This document shows positions 33,545 to 42,572 of a DNA stretch of 64,000 nucleotides, piece after piece. The position numbers were made by a program, and so were the translations under genes. The DNA is from an uncultured Oscillibacter sp. Its GTDB lineage: Bacteria > Bacillota > Clostridia > Oscillospirales > Oscillospiraceae. The stretch is taken from the NCBI RefSeq assembly GCF_900546705.1, contig NZ_URDP01000006.1, positions 1 through 64,000 on the forward strand, read 5' to 3'. Numbering within the stretch: the first letter of the stretch is position 1; each line of letters starts with the position of its first letter. The notes beneath the pieces are model-generated. The model saw only the letters and a program-made list of their open reading frames with translations, did no database searches and had not been told where the DNA came from.

Positions 33545-33919
33545 ATGGAGCTCATTATCCGAAACACTACCAACCAACCCATCTACGAACAGATTTTTGA
33601 CCAGATCAAAGCCCAGATTCTCGCCGGGACCTTGCACCCCGGGGACGCACTGCCCTCCATCCGGGCGCTGGCCAAGGATCTCAAGATCTCCGTTATCACC
33701 ACCAAGCGGGCCTACGACGAGCTGGAAGCCGCCGGGCTCATCAACACGGTGGCCGGCAAGGGCTGCTTTGTGGCGGAGAAAAATCTGGAGCTGGTGCGGG
33801 AACAGCAGCGTCTGGAGCTGGAGGGCCATCTGCGGGCGGCTTTGCATCTGGCAGAAAGCTGCGGACTCACCGCCCAGGAGCTTGCATCACTGCTGCAAAC
33901 ACTGGCACAGGAGGAATGA
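33545..33919 (+). CDS. GntR-family regulator, YtrA subfamily
   Basis: 124 residues: an N-terminal winged helix (QPIYEQIFDQIKAQILAGTL, GDALPSIRALAKDLKISVITTKRAYDELE, KGCFVAEKN) and only a short C-terminal dimerisation helix pair, as in YtrA. AGGAGG precedes the ATG. YtrA regulators repress small ABC transporter operons, often responding to cell-envelope antibiotics. It is 3 bp before the ABC ATPase gene. Confidence 0.92.
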   Translation: MELIIRNTTNQPIYEQIFDQIKAQILAGTLHPGDALPSIRALAKDLKISVITTKRAYDELEAAGLINTVAGKGCFVAEKNLELVREQQRLELEGHLRAALHLAESCGLTAQELASLLQTLAQEE

Positions 33920-33922
33920 GCC

Positions 33923-34777
33923 ATGAATGCCATTGAACTCAAGCACATTCAAAAATCCTTCGGCACCTTCGCCATCCGGGACCTGAGTCTGGCGGTCCCC
34001 CAGGGCACCATCTGCGGCCTGGTAGGCGAAAACGGCGCTGGAAAATCCACCACTATCCGCCTTTTGATGGGTGCCCTCCGTCCCGACAGCGGCTCCGCCG
34101 CCGTGCTGGGCACAGATGTGGCCTCCCCCGCCTTCCGGGACACCAAGGAGGACATCGGCGTCGTTATGGACGAGGCCTACTTTCCCGAGGTGCTCAGCGC
34201 CCGGCACATGGGCGCGGTCATGGCCAGGACCTATCGCCGCTGGAATGCGGAACAGTACCAGCAGTTCCTCCGTCGGTTCGATCTGCCGGAAAAGAAGCTC
34301 TTCAAGGACTACTCCCGGGGCATGCGGATGAAGCTGGCCATTGCCGTGGCCCTCTCCCACGACCCGAAGCTGCTGGTGCTGGACGAGGCCACCGCAGGCC
34401 TGGACCCCATCGTCCGGGACGAAGTGGTATCCTTGTTCAACGACTTTACCCGGGATGAGACCCACTCGGTCCTCATTTCCTCCCATATTCTCTCCGACCT
34501 GGAGAAACTGTGCGACTACATTGCCTTTCTGCATCAGGGCAAGCTTCTTTTCTGTGCGGAAAAGGACGCTCTGCTGTCCGACTACGCCCTCTTCACCGGC
34601 ACCGCCGCCCAGGCCGACGACCTGGACCCGGAGGCCGTGGTGGGCCGGGAGGAAAACGGCTACGGCGGAGCCCGGTGCCTGGTTCGGCGCTGCGCTGTGC
34701 CTGCCACACTGACGCTGGAGCGTCCCACAGTGGAAGATATCATTCTCTTTATGGTGAAAGGTGGGAAAAAGGCATGA
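33923..34777 (+). CDS. ABC transporter ATP-binding protein
   Basis: 284 residues. Walker A is LVGENGAGKSTTIR, the signature is YSRGMRMKLAIAVAL (SRGM rather than the canonical SGGQ, common in ABC-2 exporters), Walker B/D-loop is LLVLDEATAGLDPI, and the switch is SSHILSDLEKLCD. It drives an exporter with the permease encoded next, which it overlaps by 4 bp (ATGA). Confidence 0.93.
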   Translation: MNAIELKHIQKSFGTFAIRDLSLAVPQGTICGLVGENGAGKSTTIRLLMGALRPDSGSAAVLGTDVASPAFRDTKEDIGVVMDEAYFPEVLSARHMGAVMARTYRRWNAEQYQQFLRRFDLPEKKLFKDYSRGMRMKLAIAVALSHDPKLLVLDEATAGLDPIVRDEVVSLFNDFTRDETHSVLISSHILSDLEKLCDYIAFLHQGKLLFCAEKDALLSDYALFTGTAAQADDLDPEAVVGREENGYGGARCLVRRCAVPATLTLERPTVEDIILFMVKGGKKA

Positions 34778-35367
34778 AGGCATTGCTGCTGAAGGATTTT
34801 TACGTGCTGTGGAAGCAGATGCGGATCTTCTTGCTGCTGATCGTGGTATTCTCCGCGCTTCCCGGCGGATACAGCGCCATATTCGCCGTCACCTACGCCG
34901 CCCTGCTACCCTACTCCTGCGTGGCCTATGACGAGCGGAGCAAGTGGGATCAGCTGGCAGCCATGCTGCCCTACACCGTCCAGGATCTGGTACTCAGCCG
35001 GTACGTGCTGGGCTGGATCGCCGCACTGGGCACCGGCATGCTGTCCCTGCTGGTCCAGGCGCTCTTCTCCCTGGCGCTCCACCGGGGCTTCTATCCCAGC
35101 GTCACCGTGGCCGCGTTTTTCGCCTGCCTCGTCACTCTGGCTGTCACCATGCCGCTGATCTTCCGCTTCGGCGTGGAACGGGGCCGACTCATCATGTTCC
35201 TGATTATTTTCCTGGTGTGCGGCTCCGCCGGCGCCCTCAGCGGCATCGCGGAAGATGTCTCCGGTGCGCTGCCCGCTCCGGTCTGGGCCATCGCGCCGGT
35301 AGCCCTGGTGCTGACGGCCCTGTCCGTTCCCCTTTCCATGCGATGGTATGTCCGCCGGTATCAGTGA
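34774..35367 (+). CDS. ABC-2 type permease
   Basis: From ATG 34774, 197 residues with about six hydrophobic segments (RIFLLLIVVFSALPGG, IFAVTYAALLPYSCVAYDE, LGWIAALGTGMLSLLVQALF, VTVAAFFACLVTLAVTMPLI, LIMFLIIFLVCGSAG, PVWAIAPVALVLTALSVPLS). The YDERSKWDQLAAMLPYT segment is typical of the ABC2_membrane_5 family paired with YtrA regulators. Probably exports a peptide or lipid-type compound; unknown. Confidence 0.88.
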   Translation: MKALLLKDFYVLWKQMRIFLLLIVVFSALPGGYSAIFAVTYAALLPYSCVAYDERSKWDQLAAMLPYTVQDLVLSRYVLGWIAALGTGMLSLLVQALFSLALHRGFYPSVTVAAFFACLVTLAVTMPLIFRFGVERGRLIMFLIIFLVCGSAGALSGIAEDVSGALPAPVWAIAPVALVLTALSVPLSMRWYVRRYQ

Positions 35368-35375
35368 GGTGAATG

Positions 35376-35462
35376 ATGGAAAACAACACTCCCCGCCCGG
35401 AGCTGTCCGCCGAGGATCTGGCGGCGCTACTGGAGCTGCTGGGCAAGGCCCTTTTGTCCTGA
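35376..35462 (+). CDS. Possible 28-residue microprotein ending the ABC operon
   Basis: An ATG (35376, alternative 35373) with GAGGTG 5-8 nt upstream begins MENNTPRPELSAEDLAALLE and ends eight residues later at TGA, followed at once by a strong terminator. The second half is an acidic amphipathic helix. It starts 8 bp after the permease stop and lies in the transcript. Real translation is uncertain because it is so short. Confidence 0.5.
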   Translation: MENNTPRPELSAEDLAALLELLGKALLS

Positions 35463-35471
35463 ATACGCACG

Positions 35472-35510
35472 AACCCCCGGAGGTACAATTGACCTCCGGG
35501 GGTTTTGTTT
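35472..35510 (+). terminator. Terminator of the GntR-ABC operon
   Basis: AACCCCCGGAGGT pairs with ACCTCCGGGGGTT around a 7-nt loop; TTTTGTTT follows. Its complement may also serve the convergent ppaC. Confidence 0.9.
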
Positions 35511-35516
35511 CGTCTC

Positions 35517-37130
35517 TTAGCCCCACAGGGCGGAGAGCATGGGGATGACCTGCTTTTTCCGGGACATGATATGGGGCAAAAACGCCGTATTGTCCTCGGC
35601 TTTGATGTTGAAGGCCTGGCAGATGGCCTCCTCATCGCCTACGAACAAAAGCTGGCTGCCCTCCAGCAGCACGTCGGTAATCATCAGCACCACCGTATTG
35701 AGTCCCCGGCTCTGGCGGATCTTCCGCATGGCGCCCAGGAACTCGTCCTTGCGGGCCATGAGCCGGTCGGAGTCCATGCAGGTGATCTGGCTGACAGCCA
35801 GGTCGTGTCCGGCAATGTGGAACTCCTTGTAGTCCGTATTCAGCATGGCCTCCACAGTCTTTTCATCTCCGCAGGTAGCAGAGAAAATGGCCTTGCCCAG
35901 CTCGTCCAGGGAGACGTTGGCAATGCGGGCCATGCGGTTGGCAATGTCGATATCCCGCTTGGTACAGGTGGGGGACTTGAACATGACCGTGTCGGAGACG
36001 ATGGCCGCAGCCATGAGGCCAGCCATCTTGGCCGTGGGCATGAGGCCCTTTTCCTGATACATGTCCGCCACAATGGTGGTGGTGCTGCCCACGGGCTCGT
36101 TGCGCACATAGATGGGGTTTTTCGTCTCGATGTCCGCGAGGCGGTGGTGATCCACAATCTCCAGGATCTCCGCCTGCTCCAGACCCCGGACAGACTGGGC
36201 CTTTTCATTGTGGTCCATGAGAATGACCCGCTTGCGCCGGGGACGCAGCAGATGGAACCGGGCCAGGGTGCCCACCACCCGCTCCTCTTCATCCAGAATG
36301 GGGTAGGCACGGAAGCGGCTTTCCAGCACGGCGTTCTGCACGTCGTCAATGTAATCGTCCAGGTGGAAATACACCAAGTCCTTGCTCTTGCAGATGCGCT
36401 CGATGGGCAGGGCATGGCAGATCAGGCGCACCGCGCGGTAGGCATCGTAAGGGGTGGAGATGATGCACGTCTCCGTGTGCATCTCCAAAAGCTCCCGGTC
36501 CACCTCCGCCTGGCAGACGATGACGCAGTTGACGTTCAGCTCCAGCGCCCGGCGGATCATGTCCGGCTGGTCGCCGCAGATGACGATGCTGTTGGGATCG
36601 GAGAACACCAGGTTCTCCCGGCCGGCCGGCAGCGCCACGGTAATCTCACCGGAGACCACTTCCTTGAGCTGCATGTCCTCGTTGAGGATTTTGCCCTCCA
36701 GCACGGACAGCAGGTTGTAGACCGGCACCTCGCCCACCTGAGGGTTGCGGACGGAGGTCATATCGTAGTTGGCCACGTCGCCGGCGGAGAGCATGCCGTA
36801 CAGCGTGCCGTCCTCGTTGGCCACGGGGATAACCGAGATCTTGTTGGCCTGCATGGTCTGCCAGGCCCGGGAGATGGTGGCCGCCGCGGACAGCGTGGGC
36901 GGCGTATCGTAGTCTAGGTCCCGCACCTGGGTGCGCAGATCGCTGATCATCTGGGGTGCCTGGAACCCGAACCGGTCCAGCACCGCCTGGGTCTCGTCAC
37001 TGACCTGGCCCAACCGGGCAGGCTTGTAGTTCCGGTCACCCAGGGCGTTTTTCAGCGCCGCATACGCCATGGAGGACACGATGGAGTCCGTGTCCGGGTT
37101 GCGGTGACCGGTGATGTAAATAGTATCCAT
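35517..37130 (-). CDS. ppaC: Manganese-dependent inorganic pyrophosphatase with CBS and DRTGG insert
   Basis: 537 residues. The DHH-family catalytic core is split: GHRNPDTDSIVSS at the start (metal-binding H and D residues) and EILEIVDHHRLADI later (DHH). The insert contains a CBS domain (about 70-125), a DRTGG domain (about 135-245) and a second CBS domain (about 250-305). In CBS-PPases AMP and ADP inhibit and ATP or diadenosine polyphosphates activate through these domains. It hydrolyses pyrophosphate in the cytosol. Monocistronic. Confidence 0.95.
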   Translation of the reverse strand: MDTIYITGHRNPDTDSIVSSMAYAALKNALGDRNYKPARLGQVSDETQAVLDRFGFQAPQMISDLRTQVRDLDYDTPPTLSAAATISRAWQTMQANKISVIPVANEDGTLYGMLSAGDVANYDMTSVRNPQVGEVPVYNLLSVLEGKILNEDMQLKEVVSGEITVALPAGRENLVFSDPNSIVICGDQPDMIRRALELNVNCVIVCQAEVDRELLEMHTETCIISTPYDAYRAVRLICHALPIERICKSKDLVYFHLDDYIDDVQNAVLESRFRAYPILDEEERVVGTLARFHLLRPRRKRVILMDHNEKAQSVRGLEQAEILEIVDHHRLADIETKNPIYVRNEPVGSTTTIVADMYQEKGLMPTAKMAGLMAAAIVSDTVMFKSPTCTKRDIDIANRMARIANVSLDELGKAIFSATCGDEKTVEAMLNTDYKEFHIAGHDLAVSQITCMDSDRLMARKDEFLGAMRKIRQSRGLNTVVLMITDVLLEGSQLLFVGDEEAICQAFNIKAEDNTAFLPHIMSRKKQVIPMLSALWG

Positions 37131-37168
37131 ACTCTGCGATTCTCCTTCAACAGGCTTCTTATATTTTG

Positions 37169-37197
37169 ATTATGCTGCCCCGCCGCCGCTTTGTCAA
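37169..37197 (-). promoter_or_regulatory. Sigma-A promoter of ppaC
   Basis: Consensus TTGACA, 17-nt spacer, CATAAT on the minus strand, about 40 nt before the ATG at 37130. Confidence 0.85.
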
Positions 37198-37276
37198 CGG
37201 CCGCAGGCGGGGAAAGTCCGGCGCGGAAACGATTACTTCTCCGCCTGTCCGGAATTTTTTTCCCGGAGTGCCCGTC

Positions 37277-38350
37277 TCAGAGAATGAGCAGTTCCTTGGG
37301 GGCCTGCGTCAGGTTCACGCAGCCCTCCTCCGTCAGGGCGATCACGTCCTCAATCCGCACGCCCATCCGGCCGGGCAGATAGATCCCCGGCTCCGCGGAG
37401 ATCACTGCACCGGCAGGCAGGGGCTTGTCGTTTCCGGGGGTGGCGTTGGGGGCTTCGTGGATCTCCACGCCCACGCCGTGGCCGAAGCTGTGGCCGAAAT
37501 ACGGCCCGTAGCCGGCCTCATCGATCACCGACCGGGCTGCGCCGTCCACTTCCCGGCCGGTGGCACCGGCACGGGCTGCGGCGATGCCGGCCCTTTGGGC
37601 CGAGAGTACCGTCTCATACACCCGGCGCATCTCCTCGTCTGCGGCGCCCACCGCCACGGTGCGAGTCATGTCGGAGCAGTAGCCGTGATATACACAGCCG
37701 AAGTCCATCGTGACAAACTCACCCCGCGCAATGGTCTTTTCCGACGGTACGCCGTGGGGCAGGCTTCCGTTGGGGCCGGAGACCACGATGGGATCAAAGG
37801 ACATGTCCTCCGCGCCGAAGTGGAGCATCAGGTACTGGAGCCGGGCGGCGATCTCCTTTTCGGTGACGCCGGGGCGGATCTCCCCCAGAATTTCCTCCAG
37901 CGCCCGCTCGGCGATGCGCTGGGCCTGCTCCATCACTGCAAGCTCCTCTGGACTCTTCACGCTGCGCAGCTGCCACAAAAGCTCCGTGGCCGGCACCAGC
38001 TCACAGGAGAGTGCCTTGGCGTAAAAGCCATGGTCCCGGACGGTCATATAGGCGTCGTCAAAGCCCAGGCGGGCAATGCCCTCACCCTTGACCACCTCTT
38101 CTATCAGCGCACTGTACCCCCGGCCCGGACGCACCTCGTCAATTTTTGCGTCCCGGACGGCGCGGCCCGCCGCCTCAATGTAGCGGGAGTCCGTGAAATA
38201 CCAGGCACCGCTGCGGGTCACCAGCGCTGCGCCATCCGTCCCGGCAGAGTGAAATCCGGAGGCGTAAAACCGGTTGGCCTCCTCCGTCAGCAGGATTCCG
38301 TCCAGGTTATGCCGCTCCAGCTGGGCGGCGATCTGTGCAAAATGGTTCAT
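37277..38350 (-). CDS. Xaa-Pro aminopeptidase/dipeptidase (M24 family)
   Basis: From ATG 38350 (MNHFAQIAAQLERHNLDGIL), 357 residues. A creatinase-like N-terminal domain is followed by the M24 pita-bread domain with dinuclear metal ligands: FVTMDFGCVYHGYCSDMTRT (two Asp), FGHSFGHGVGVEIHE (His), VISAEPGIYLPG (Glu) and MGVRIEDVIALT (Glu). It removes the N-terminal residue before proline or splits X-Pro dipeptides. Cytosolic. Confidence 0.93.
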   Translation of the reverse strand: MNHFAQIAAQLERHNLDGILLTEEANRFYASGFHSAGTDGAALVTRSGAWYFTDSRYIEAAGRAVRDAKIDEVRPGRGYSALIEEVVKGEGIARLGFDDAYMTVRDHGFYAKALSCELVPATELLWQLRSVKSPEELAVMEQAQRIAERALEEILGEIRPGVTEKEIAARLQYLMLHFGAEDMSFDPIVVSGPNGSLPHGVPSEKTIARGEFVTMDFGCVYHGYCSDMTRTVAVGAADEEMRRVYETVLSAQRAGIAAARAGATGREVDGAARSVIDEAGYGPYFGHSFGHGVGVEIHEAPNATPGNDKPLPAGAVISAEPGIYLPGRMGVRIEDVIALTEEGCVNLTQAPKELLIL

Positions 38351-38436
38351 GATACGCCTTCCTTTTCGTTTTGTGATGGAACTGCCCATCTGCCGCAGGC
38401 GGCAACCGCCCCGTTTGGGCAGAGCCGTCCCGACGG

Positions 38437-40047
38437 TTACTGCTGTCCTGCCTGGCGTTTCAGTGCCGCCTCCACAAAGCCGTAAAACAGCGGATGTGCG
38501 TGGTCGGGACGGCTCTTGAACTCCGGGTGGAACTGGGCGCCCACGAACCAGGGGTGGTCCGGCAGCTCCACCACTTCCACCAGATGACCGTTGGGGGACA
38601 GGCCCGCCAGCACCATGCCGGCCTGCTCCATCTGGGAGCGGTAGTCGTTGTTGAATTCAAAACGATGGCGGTGCCGCTCGGAAATCTCCGCCGTACCGTA
38701 CAGGGCGCGGCTGCGTGTGCCCTCAGAGAGCACACAGGGATAGCGGCCCAGACGCATGGTGCCGCCCTTTTCCGTCACATTCACCTGATCGGGCATCAGC
38801 GCGATGACCGGATGATGGGTCGTGGCGGAGAACTCTGCGGAGTCCGCGTCCTCCCAGCCCAGCACATCCCGGGCAAATTCCACCACGGCCATCTGCATGC
38901 CCAGGCAGATGCCAAGATAGGGCACACCGTTTTCCCGGGCGTACTGACAGGCCAGGATCATGCCCTCCACGCCCCGGTCGCCAAAGCCGCCAGGCACCAG
39001 CACGCCGGATACGCCGCTCAGCACCTGGGCCACGTTCTCCTTGGTCAGCGTCTCGGAGTCCACCCAGAGGATGTCCACCACCGCGTCGTTGGCGGTACCC
39101 GCATGGTGCAGCGCCTCCACCACGGAGAGATATGCGTCATGAAGCTGGGTGTACTTGCCCACCAGGGCAATGGTGACCTTCTTGCTGGCACTCTTCTCCC
39201 GCTTGACCATGGCGCTCCACTCCCGCAGGTCCGGCTGGTGGGTGATGAGCCCCAGCTTGCGGCACACCACCTCGTCCAGGCCCTCCTTGGCCAGCAGCAG
39301 CGGCACCTCATAGAGGGTCTGGGCCGTGGCGTTCTGGATGACGCACTCCGGCTCCACATTGCAGAACAGGGCAATCTTGCGGCGGATGTCCTCCGTCAGC
39401 GGCGCATCACACCGGCACACCAGCACATCCGGCTGGATGCCCAGGGACAAAAGCTCCTTGACCGAGTGCTGGGTGGGCTTGCTCTTGAGCTCTCCGGAGC
39501 CGGGAATCTCCACCACCAGCGGCACATGGATGAACGCCACATCGCCCCGGGGCCGCTCTGCCGCCACCTGGCGGATGGCCTCCAGGAAGGGCTGGGACTC
39601 AATGTCGCCCACCGTGCCGCCGATCTCGCAGATGACCACATCCACGTCGTCGCCGGCCATGGCATAGATCCGACTTTTGATCTCGTTGGTGATGTGGGGG
39701 ATGATCTGCACCGTGGCGCCCAGGTAGTCGCCCCGGCGCTCCCGGTTCAGAACCGACCAGTAGATCTTGCCAGAGGACACGGAGCTGTTGCCGGTCAGGT
39801 CCTCATCCACAAACCGCTCATAGTGACCCAGGTCCAGGTCCGTCTCCGCGCCGTCGTCGGTGACGAATACCTCGCCGTGCTGATAGGGACTCATGGTACC
39901 CGGGTCCACATTGATATAGGGATCCAGCTTCTGGTTGCGCACGCGGACGCCCCGCTGCTTCAAAAGCCGGCCCAGCGACGCCGCGCAGATTCCCTTGCCC
40001 AGTCCGGACACCACGCCGCCTGTGACAAATACATATTTGGTTGCCAT
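38437..40047 (-). CDS. pyrG: CTP synthase
   Basis: From ATG 40047 ([30 protein letters not shown]), 536 residues. The N-terminal amidoligase has GSGKG-type P-loop, [19 protein letters not shown] and [11 protein letters not shown]; the C-terminal glutaminase domain has the nucleophile cysteine in [15 protein letters not shown] and [12 protein letters not shown]. It converts UTP, ATP and glutamine to CTP. Its ribosome site is weak. A 230-nt leader holds a terminator (see 40132-40211), so expression is probably attenuated. Confidence 0.97.
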   Translation of the reverse strand: MATKYVFVTGGVVSGLGKGICAASLGRLLKQRGVRVRNQKLDPYINVDPGTMSPYQHGEVFVTDDGAETDLDLGHYERFVDEDLTGNSSVSSGKIYWSVLNRERRGDYLGATVQIIPHITNEIKSRIYAMAGDDVDVVICEIGGTVGDIESQPFLEAIRQVAAERPRGDVAFIHVPLVVEIPGSGELKSKPTQHSVKELLSLGIQPDVLVCRCDAPLTEDIRRKIALFCNVEPECVIQNATAQTLYEVPLLLAKEGLDEVVCRKLGLITHQPDLREWSAMVKREKSASKKVTIALVGKYTQLHDAYLSVVEALHHAGTANDAVVDILWVDSETLTKENVAQVLSGVSGVLVPGGFGDRGVEGMILACQYARENGVPYLGICLGMQMAVVEFARDVLGWEDADSAEFSATTHHPVIALMPDQVNVTEKGGTMRLGRYPCVLSEGTRSRALYGTAEISERHRHRFEFNNDYRSQMEQAGMVLAGLSPNGHLVEVVELPDHPWFVGAQFHPEFKSRPDHAHPLFYGFVEAALKRQAGQQ

Positions 40048-40131
40048 ACACACACCCTGCCTTTCTGCCTTATCCTGCCCCGTTTCAGGGGACTGTACGC
40101 CCCGCACGCACAAAACCGGCAAATCTTTCCC

Positions 40132-40211
40132 AAATAAAAAGCACCGCCGGATCCGTCAGCGGCTAAAAGTCCCTGTTGCTTTCGGGACTTTCAGCTGCGA
40201 TCCGCGGTGTC
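40132..40211 (-). promoter_or_regulatory. Attenuator-like terminator in the pyrG leader, with a T-box-like segment
   Basis: On the minus strand the leader contains a long hairpin: CACCGCGGATC against GATCCGGCGGTG, enclosing AAAGTCCC/GGGACTTT with a 10-nt loop, then TTTTTATTT. This is a terminator about 85 nt before the pyrG start. CACCGCGGATCGCAGCT (complement of 40193-40209) is identical over 17 nt to the T-box element of asnB (63484-63500). The tRNA-pairing UGGC is changed to CGAC, and only about 67 nt precede it, too short for a T-box Stem I. The B. subtilis GGGC initial sequence is absent. Confidence 0.65.
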
Positions 40212-40284
40212 GCCTGATGTTCGATTGTCGCCGATGCGGCCCACGCCGCAAACCGCTGCCAAAGCGTTTCCAAAATACTTTCCA

Positions 40285-40313
40285 ACTATAGCACGCTGCC
40301 CTGAAAAAGTCAA
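40285..40313 (-). promoter_or_regulatory. Sigma-A promoter of pyrG
   Basis: TTGACT, 17 nt, TATAGT on the minus strand. Transcription would start near 40278, giving a leader of about 230 nt. Confidence 0.8.
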
Positions 40314-40371
40314 CGGCGCTGCTTTGAACAGTTTGTGCATTGGAGGAAGCCGATTTTGTAAAAAATGACGG

Positions 40372-40400
40372 TTGACTTTACCCCTTTAAAGCTGTATGTT
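40372..40400 (+). promoter_or_regulatory. Sigma-A promoter of the first ABC importer
   Basis: TTGACT, 17 nt, TATGTT. The leader from about 40407 to 40508 is only 100 nt and holds hairpins ATGGGATG/CATCCCAT (around 40410-40436) and CCTCC/GGAGG. No T-box or known riboswitch is seen. Confidence 0.78.
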
Positions 40401-40508
40401 GTAAAAGTAACATGGGATGATTGGAAGCATCCCATCCTCCGCCCGCGGGGAGGCCGTCGGCACCCCCGGTTCCGGTGGGAACGATGCAATGAAAAGGAGA
40501 GCTCTGCC

Positions 40509-41492
40509 ATGAAAAAGAAATTGCTTGCTTTGACCCTGGCGGGTGTGATGACCCTTGGCCTGGCCGCCTGCGGCAGCACGGAAGAAACCCAAGAGCCCGC
40601 CGCCTCCGGCGACGGCACCTATACCATTGGTATTTGCCAGCTGGTCCAGCACGACGCGCTGGATGCCGCAACCCAGGGCTTTATGGACGCAGTCAAGGAG
40701 GGCCTGGGCGAAGAGAACGTCCACTTCCTGGAGCAGAACGCCGCCAACGACCCTGCGGCCTGCTCCTCCATCTGCGGCCAGTTTGTCTCTGAGGGCGTAG
40801 ATCTGATCCTGGCCAACGCCACCCCGGCTCTGCAGGCCGCCGTGGCCGCCACCGGCTCTATTCCCATTCTGGGCACCTCCGTCACCGAGTACGGCGTGGC
40901 CCTGGACATTGACGATTTTGACGGCACCGTGGGCGGCAACGTCTCCGGCACCTCCGACCTGGCGCCTCTGGACCAACAGGCCGCCATGGTCAAGGAGCTG
41001 TTCCCCAACGCCAAGACCGTGGGACTGCTGTACTGCTCCGGCGAGGCCAACAGCCAGTATCAGGTGGACACCGTCAAGGGCTACCTGGAGGATCTGGGCT
41101 ACACCTGCGAGCTCTACAGCTTCGTGGACTCCAACGACGTCACCTCTGTCACCAAGACCGCCTGCGACAACAGCGATGTGATCTACATCCCCACCGACAA
41201 TACCGCCGCCTCCAATGCCGAGGCCATCAACAACGTGGCTCAGCCCGCCGGCGTTCCCATTGTGGCCGGTGAGGAAGGCATCTGTGCCGGCTGCGGCGTG
41301 GCGACGCTGTCCATCAGCTATTATGACCTGGGTGTGGCTACCGGCAAGATGGCCGTGCGCATTCTCAAGGACGGCGAGGACATCTCCACCATGGCCATTG
41401 AGTACGCCCCCGAGTTCACCAAGAAGTATAATGTGGACCTGGCGGACGCTCTGGGCGTGGCCATTCCCGATGACTACGTGGCCATCAGCTGA
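40509..41492 (+). CDS. ABC-type substrate-binding lipoprotein (TrpX/PF04392 family), cassette 1
   Basis: From ATG 40509, after AAAAGGAG, 327 residues. Lipoprotein signal peptide MKKKLLALTLAGVMTLGLAAC (LAAC lipobox), then a two-lobed periplasmic-binding fold: YTIGICQLVQHDALDAATQG, ILANATPALQAA, NAKTVGLLYCSGEANSQ, VIYIPTDNTAASNAEAI. The family binds amino acids or related small molecules; the relative at 43893 is regulated by a Trp T-box. This one lacks such a leader, so its ligand may differ. Confidence 0.9.
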   Translation: MKKKLLALTLAGVMTLGLAACGSTEETQEPAASGDGTYTIGICQLVQHDALDAATQGFMDAVKEGLGEENVHFLEQNAANDPAACSSICGQFVSEGVDLILANATPALQAAVAATGSIPILGTSVTEYGVALDIDDFDGTVGGNVSGTSDLAPLDQQAAMVKELFPNAKTVGLLYCSGEANSQYQVDTVKGYLEDLGYTCELYSFVDSNDVTSVTKTACDNSDVIYIPTDNTAASNAEAINNVAQPAGVPIVAGEEGICAGCGVATLSISYYDLGVATGKMAVRILKDGEDISTMAIEYAPEFTKKYNVDLADALGVAIPDDYVAIS

Positions 41493-41515
41493 TTTCAACA
41501 CTTCTTTGCAAAAAT

Positions 41516-41570
41516 CCGCGGGAGAGGGCTTCCCTTTCCCGCGGCTTTCTGCAAACCGGACGGTTTGCAG
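41516..41570 (+). repeat. Two hairpins between binding-protein and permease genes
   Basis: CCGCGGGA/TCCCGCGG (41516-41544, with inner GGG/CCC) and CTGCAAACC/GGTTTGCAG (41549-41570). Neither has a strong T-run. Such intercistronic hairpins often stabilise the binding-protein mRNA or cut expression of the downstream genes. Confidence 0.6.
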
Positions 41571-41600
41571 TACCCAAGGTAAAATTGGAGGAACGCAACC

Positions 41601-42572
41601 ATGCTAGACTTCTCAAACCTGATTTCCAGCCTGCCCGGCGGCGTGGCCCAGGGGCTGATCTGGGGCATTATGGCCATCGGCGTGTATCTTACCTACAAAA
41701 TTCTGGACATTGCCGACCTGACCGTGGACGGGACCATGTCCACCGGCGGCGCCGTGTGCGTCATGATGGTCCTGAGCGGACACAGTATGCCCGCGGCACT
41801 GGCAGCCGCCTTCCTGGCCGGAATGGCCGCCGGCTTCATCACCGGCTTTTTGCACACGGTCATGGGCATCCAGGCACTGCTGGCCGGCATATTGACCCAG
41901 CTCTCCCTCTACACCATCAACCTCAAGATCCTGGGCTGGGGCTCCGGTGCCGGCAAGGCCAATCAGGCCATCAGCGTGGACAAGTACGACCTGGTGGTCT
42001 CCTCCCGCTATCTTTTTGACGGGAACTATCCCTGGTACAAAAGCCCCATTTTGTGGGGTGCCGTGTTCTGCCTGGTGATCATTCTGGTGCTCTACTGGTT
42101 TTTCGGCACGGAGCTGGGCTGCTCCATCCGCGCCACCGGTGCCAACCCCAACATGAGCCGGGCCCAGGGCATCAACGTGGACTTCAACAAGGTCCTGGGA
42201 TTGATGATTTCCAACGGTCTGGTAGCGCTGTCCTCCGGTCTGCTGGCGCAGTATCAGGGCTTCATCGACATCAACTCCGGCCGCGGCGCCATCGTCATCG
42301 GTCTTGCCGCCGTTATCATCGGTGAGGTGCTCTTCTCCAAGATCTTCCGCAACTTTGGACTGAAGCTGGCCGCCGTGGTGCTGGGCGCCATCATTTACTA
42401 CCTGGTCATGCAGGTGGTGCTGTGGCTGCGGGTGGACTCCGACATGCTCAAGCTCCTGACCGCCGTGGTGGTGGCCGTGTTCCTGGCCGTTCCCTATCTC
42501 AAGGACAAGTACAGCCGCCCCCGTGCTCCGGCCGCGGCCCAGGCAGTCAAAGGAGGCGACCAAAATGCTTGA
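41601..42572 (+). CDS. ABC importer permease, cassette 1
   Basis: 323 residues, roughly nine hydrophobic helices, BPD_transp_2 (LivH/TrpY-like) family: GVAQGLIWGIMAIGVYLTYKILDIADLTVDG at the start and GRGAIVIGLAAVIIGEVLF near the end. Partner of the binding protein upstream and ATPase downstream; it overlaps the ATPase start by 8 bp. Confidence 0.92.
   Translation: MLDFSNLISSLPGGVAQGLIWGIMAIGVYLTYKILDIADLTVDGTMSTGGAVCVMMVLSGHSMPAALAAAFLAGMAAGFITGFLHTVMGIQALLAGILTQLSLYTINLKILGWGSGAGKANQAISVDKYDLVVSSRYLFDGNYPWYKSPILWGAVFCLVIILVLYWFFGTELGCSIRATGANPNMSRAQGINVDFNKVLGLMISNGLVALSSGLLAQYQGFIDINSGRGAIVIGLAAVIIGEVLFSKIFRNFGLKLAAVVLGAIIYYLVMQVVLWLRVDSDMLKLLTAVVVAVFLAVPYLKDKYSRPRAPAAAQAVKGGDQNA

Noticed and set aside
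40400..40508. T-box or riboswitch in the leader of cassette 1
   Set aside because: Only about 100 nt, no T-box consensus, no terminator with T-run.
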